Positions 60,042 to 64,000 of a stretch of 64,000 nucleotides of DNA are shown piece by piece. The position numbers and the translations under genes are program-made. Positions within the stretch are counted from its first letter, which is position 1. Every line of letters starts with the position of its first letter. Source of the stretch: Hevea brasiliensis (taxonomy: Eukaryota; Streptophyta; Magnoliopsida; Malpighiales; Euphorbiaceae); the NCBI RefSeq assembly GCF_030052815.1, contig NC_079510.1, positions 9,309,375 to 9,373,374 on the forward strand, in the 5' to 3' direction. Under the pieces are notes generated by a model. The model searched no databases. It was not told the DNA's origin and saw only the letters and a program-made list of their open reading frames with translations.

Positions 60042-60959
60042 ATGAGCACACAACCACCACCATCTAATATCCTTGCGAGCATACTTGGTCACAATAGGTT
60101 GACGGGACCTAATCTTTCTGATTGGCTAAGAAATTTAAAACTTGTCCTGAACCTAGAACGTATTGGATATGTTCTAAACTCAAAGGTTCTTGGTCCCTTA
60201 CCTCCAGAGGCCACTCAAGAGGAATATAACACTTTGGACAAGTGGAAGAAGCATGATATGAGAGCCAAATATTACATACTTGCTTCTATGAGTAATGAGT
60301 TACAGAAGCAGCATAAAAATATGCAAAATGCAAGTGAGATTCTCCTTTACCTGCAAGAGTTATATGGTGAGCACAGCAGGAATGCTAGGTATGAGATATC
60401 TAGACAGCTATTCTGCATGAGGATGTCTGAGGAACAGAATGTAGGGGATCATGTCCACATGATGATTCAACTTATTGAGCAGCTGGAACATCTTGACTTT
60501 CATATGGATTTCCAACTGCAGACAGATTTGATCCTTCAGTCCCAGCCTAAGTCATTTGGGAATTTTATGACAAATTTTCATATCACAAAGTAAGAGTATA
60601 CTTTGGTTGAGTTACTTAACATGCTGGTTATTGCCCAAAAGAATATGCCGGGCAATAAAGGAAAAGAGGTAGCTTTGATTGCATCTTCTTCTGCTGGAAA
60701 GTCCAATAATAAGAAAGGCAATAAGAAAAGGAAACCTCAGGTTCCTGGACCTTCCAAGAAGATAGCCAAACAGAAAGCGAAGACCAAAGCTGATGGAGGC
60801 AAAGGAAAGTGTTTCCACTGCAAAAAGGATAGGCACTGGAAAAGGAACTACCCAGAGTATCTTGCTTCTCTGAAGGACAAGAAGGACACACCTTCAGAAG
60901 GTATGCCTATATCTTGTTATTTAGACGCTAATGATGCTCATAGTTCATCTATAGCTTAG
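60042..60959 (+). pseudogene. Copia gag with damaged zinc knuckle
   Basis: The start MSTQPPPSNIL at 60042 is preferred over an in-frame ATG at 59997 because copia gags of this type begin there. The gag domain shows GPNLSDWLRNLKLVLN, LDKWKKHDMRAKYYIL and LYGEHSRNARYEISRQL. A TAA at 60591-60593 splits the region before LVELLNMLVIAQKN. A Lys-rich linker leads to CFHCKKDRHWKRNY, where the last Cys of CX2CX4HX4C is Tyr. A TAG at 60957-60959, one codon before VLDTSASS, replaces the usual Trp. Confidence 0.84.
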
Positions 60960-61680
60960 GTTTTAGATACTAGTGCCAGTTCTCACATTTCTTATGATAT
61001 GCAGGAACTAACAAACAGTAGCAGCTTGCATGCTCGAGATATTATACTCCGGATTGGCGATGGCTCAATTGTTGAAGCTTTAGCCATAGGATCTAAATCT
61101 TTTTACATGTGCGGACATGTTTTGTGTTTAAATAATATTTTGTATGTACCTGATGCTTTTAAGAACATTATTTCTATATCTAGTTTGACTAGAAACGGTT
61201 ATGAATTTTAGTTCATAAATGATGTTTGCAATATTTATTTTAGAAATAAATATGTTGGCTGGGGTTATATGCATGATAGTCTTTATTATTTGGATAATAA
61301 TGATGAACCCAAATTGAATGCAAGCAATCTAAAAGAATGTAATGCCATTACGAAAATCAAATCTAGTCTAAAACATCTTTGGCAATTAAGATTATGTCAT
61401 TTTGCAGAAGATAGGATTATAAAACTGGAGAAAATAAGGATTTTATCTTCATTGGGTTCTGAACCTAATCTAACTTGTGAATCCTGCCTTCAGGGCAAAA
61501 TGACTAGATCACCCTTTGTTGGACAAGGACTAAGAGCTAAAAATATTTTGGAGATAATACATAGTGATGTATGTGGTCCATTTAAAGAAATGGCTAAAGG
61601 CAGTTTTTATTACTTAATTACATTTACTGATGATAAATCAAGGTTTGGCTATTTGTATTTGATGAAATACAAACATGAAT
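60960..61680 (+). pseudogene. Copia protease and integrase start, cut by an LTR insertion
   Basis: The protease reads VLDTSASSHISYD; the catalytic D-T-G has become D-T-S. LYVPDAFKNIISISSL follows, then a stop at about 61209. The pre-integrase part has LWQLRLCHFAED, where the first His of the zinc site looks replaced by Gln, and CESCLQGKMTRSPF with both cysteines. The integrase core opens with IIHSDVCGPF (first catalytic Asp) and ITFTDDKSRFGYLYLMK, then breaks off at 61680 where an LTR begins. The rest of pol would lie beyond that insertion, outside the window. Confidence 0.84.
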
Positions 61681-64000
61681 TGTCACACCTTACCCCTCCG
61701 TAAGGTATAACATGATCCCATAGTATACTTAATGAATTACCAAACTTCGTCTACAGATAACCCATTAAATACACTACAAGGATTTTAAACCTTTTCTTAT
61801 TTCTTTTTACAGTGGTGAGCACTTTTGATAGATGTTAAAATTTTTTTTTTTTTTACTTTTTAACTGAAGTGAAATTAAATAACAAATCTGAAGTATCAAT
61901 AGTTTCTGTAAAAATTTTGGCAGAGTGCCGTCTGTAATTGGAGCAAAACAGTTCTTCAAAAACCTATAAAAAGCACTTCTAATATATTTGTTCAATTCCA
62001 AACTCCAATATGGCTCAACTCAAATCAGTATCTTCAACACAGTTCAAACTCAATTCAATATCATTTTCAGCAATTCTAAAGATAAAGTGTAAAATAAATG
62101 AGTATTTCAAAAGCTGAAATAAGATAATTGTAACACAATATTTTGACAAGCCAAAATAATTTATAACTTTATTTTACAACTGCTCAAGACCAAGTACAAT
62201 ATATACATATAGTTCACATACATTACAATAATATTTACAAGGAAGTGGTATACTCAATATACTCGACAAAATCTCAAAGCGAAGTCACAAGCAGTCTACT
62301 CTGCTGCTTTATCTGTCTATCTACCTGCGATAGCAATGAAAAAGCTATCGCTGAGTAAAATTTACTTAGTGGTACACAATAACTATTTAAAATGCAGTAT
62401 ATAAAACATTTATTGACAATTTACAATTCAAATAATTCACAATGTCATATCACAATTTTCAAAGCTCATATAATACAAATTTGATCAAATAATTTAATAA
62501 CACAGTGTTGCCAATTAATAACATAACTTAAGTTATGACTCAAATTTTTCTGAACATGCCGTGTTGTACACCACGACAAGACATGCTCACCCCACTAATC
62601 GAAATCAATGAGGGAGGTGGCTAGCTAGCTAATGAGTACTCATCCATACTCACCTCAGACTGGCAAGTCAAAGAGGGAGGAATATAATCATACTCACCCC
62701 ATAAATGGAGGAGGAACATAGTGATATTGCCATGCCAAGTGTGAATCAAAAACAATTTCAAATCACAATATTTAAAAATTTCATACAAACCACAAATCAC
62801 ATTTTATCTCAAATTTTCCATTTACAAAGTAGGCAACACAATAATTTCCAAATAAAATTTCCAAAGCCAAAACAATAAAAAATTATTTATAACTCATTTC
62901 TCCAAATAAATTTTCTAGTAAAAGTAGTGAATATAAAAAGTATTATACACAAACCTGATTTGAGTCTCCTCTAGGCTTTGACTCAATGTTTCTTATGCTT
63001 TTCAATATCCTTTTTAATTGAAACACACAACTTAAAGTGTTACAGTACTCAGTTAAATTGTTTCTGATAATAAAATCCAATATCTAAATTTTCTTGGTAC
63101 TATTCCCTTCAATTCATTTCATTAGTCAACCTATAATGTTGACCATTAATACACACTAGGTGAAATAATTTTAATGTTCTCAATTTGTCACATTTTATAG
63201 TCTCTAAGTGTTGGTATATATTACCAATTTCATTTTAAAGCTTATTGCATTTTATTACCATTTTCCAGATTTCATGGCCAATGTTTATTGTCTATTGGAC
63301 CAAACTACAGTGTAAATTTAACAGATTTCTCTTCATTAAATTGTTTCTCATTGTGTCTTCCTTAATTTCCTTTTTGAATCACTCCATTTGGAGTTCTATA
63401 GCTCAAGTTATGGTTAATTAACCATAACTAGGTCAAATCTAAATTTTAGTTTCCTTTTTAGGCATTTTCGGTTCTGATTTTACTAATTTATTTGGACTGT
63501 TTGTAATCACATTGAGCTCTAGCATTCTTCATAAGTATTGTTGCCCTATGTCTTAGGGACAACCATAAATTTTGATTACCATTTTTCAAGTCTTATAGGA
63601 TTCTTTATAGACAAATTGTTAACTTGGACTCAAAGGTCCTATATTGGCATAGTCCTCAATTAGGTCAATGGCTTGACCTTAAATTCTGACCTCATACATT
63701 TATAATTTGAGGAAGTTGTCTAAAATAATGTTGTAGGTCTCTTTCTTAGATTTCTAGATTGGTATGGCTCATTTAAATTGGACACTTCTTGTGGGAGATA
63801 TGCTTATTTTAATTTTCTTGATTTTATGGTCAAATGTGCCAATTCCAGATTTAGTGTGCCAATTTAATCAAGTTAATTGATCTAGTTCCCTTAATTTCTG
63901 AGTTTTGGTCAAATTATCAATATTGTAGATCTATGTCTTATTGAAATTTTAGGACTAATTTCATATCATTTGGAGTTCTATGGACCAAGTTATGGTCATT
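61681..64000 (-). repeat. Large-LTR family member inserted in copia, cut by window end
   Basis: It begins TGTCACACCTTACCCC on the plus strand, the same terminus as 27571 and 39657, and is preceded by the copia coding frame. At about 62325 the minus strand has the acceptor-like GCTATCGCAG with the GCGATAGC hairpin, as in the first LTR. The donor-like site and the far end would lie beyond the window, so solo LTR versus complete element cannot be told. Confidence 0.85.

Overview
This window looks like repeat-rich plant nuclear DNA. It is AT-rich, has short GT-AG introns, and is packed with Ty3/gypsy and Ty1/copia LTR retrotransposons whose primer-binding sites match plant initiator tRNA-Met (TGGTATCAGAGC). 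A eudicot tree or shrub is likely. I would guess Euphorbiaceae or another Malpighiales from the repeat style, but nothing in the sequence proves the species. I see no prokaryotic operon, CRISPR array, tRNA or rRNA gene. Only one convincing cellular gene is present: a three-exon gene for a 166-residue single-pass membrane protein at 19725-20391 (+).

Layout. 1-15342: a tandem LTR-internal-LTR-internal array of a large-LTR Ty3/gypsy family with eroded gag. It is interrupted by two giant solo LTRs, 6986-11006 (site TTACC/TTACT) and 11327-14460 (target-site duplication CAAGG). 15343-17086: unassigned AT-rich DNA. 17096-18466: a non-autonomous Mutator-like element with inverted repeats of about 0.5 kb and a perfect 9-bp target-site duplication. 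19430-20450: the cellular gene. 20450-22330: intergenic DNA with a possible LINE RNase H scrap. 22331-26670: a decayed minus-strand LTR element. 26913-43341: a solo LTR of a third family, split by a 15.65-kb minus-strand Tekay/Del-type chromovirus (27571-43221, duplication ATTCA), which itself carries a nested solo LTR (34730-38388, duplication ATATT). 43556-53067: a copia element split by a 7.7-kb minus-strand Ty3/gypsy element (44146-51846, duplication CAATT). 53068-54706: a miniature LTR element with only 320 bp between its LTRs. 54881-58231: a truncated giant LTR. 58240-61680: a second copia element, broken by another Tekay-family LTR that runs off the window end.

The large-LTR family links most of the window: nine LTRs or LTR parts belong to it or its sister subfamilies. 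Comparing them by eye shows conserved features inside the LTR. Five copies share a TGACATCA inverted or direct pair about 0.55 kb from the LTR start. All seven LTRs that cover the region have a splice-donor match at about 0.85-0.92 kb. A CAG or TAG acceptor-like site next to a small hairpin lies about 1.7-2.7 kb further on. I propose that these LTRs carry a leader intron; this is an inference to be tested with RNA reads. Almost every retroelement reading frame is broken, mostly by changes that look like C-to-T deamination on one strand or the other, so none appears able to move by itself.
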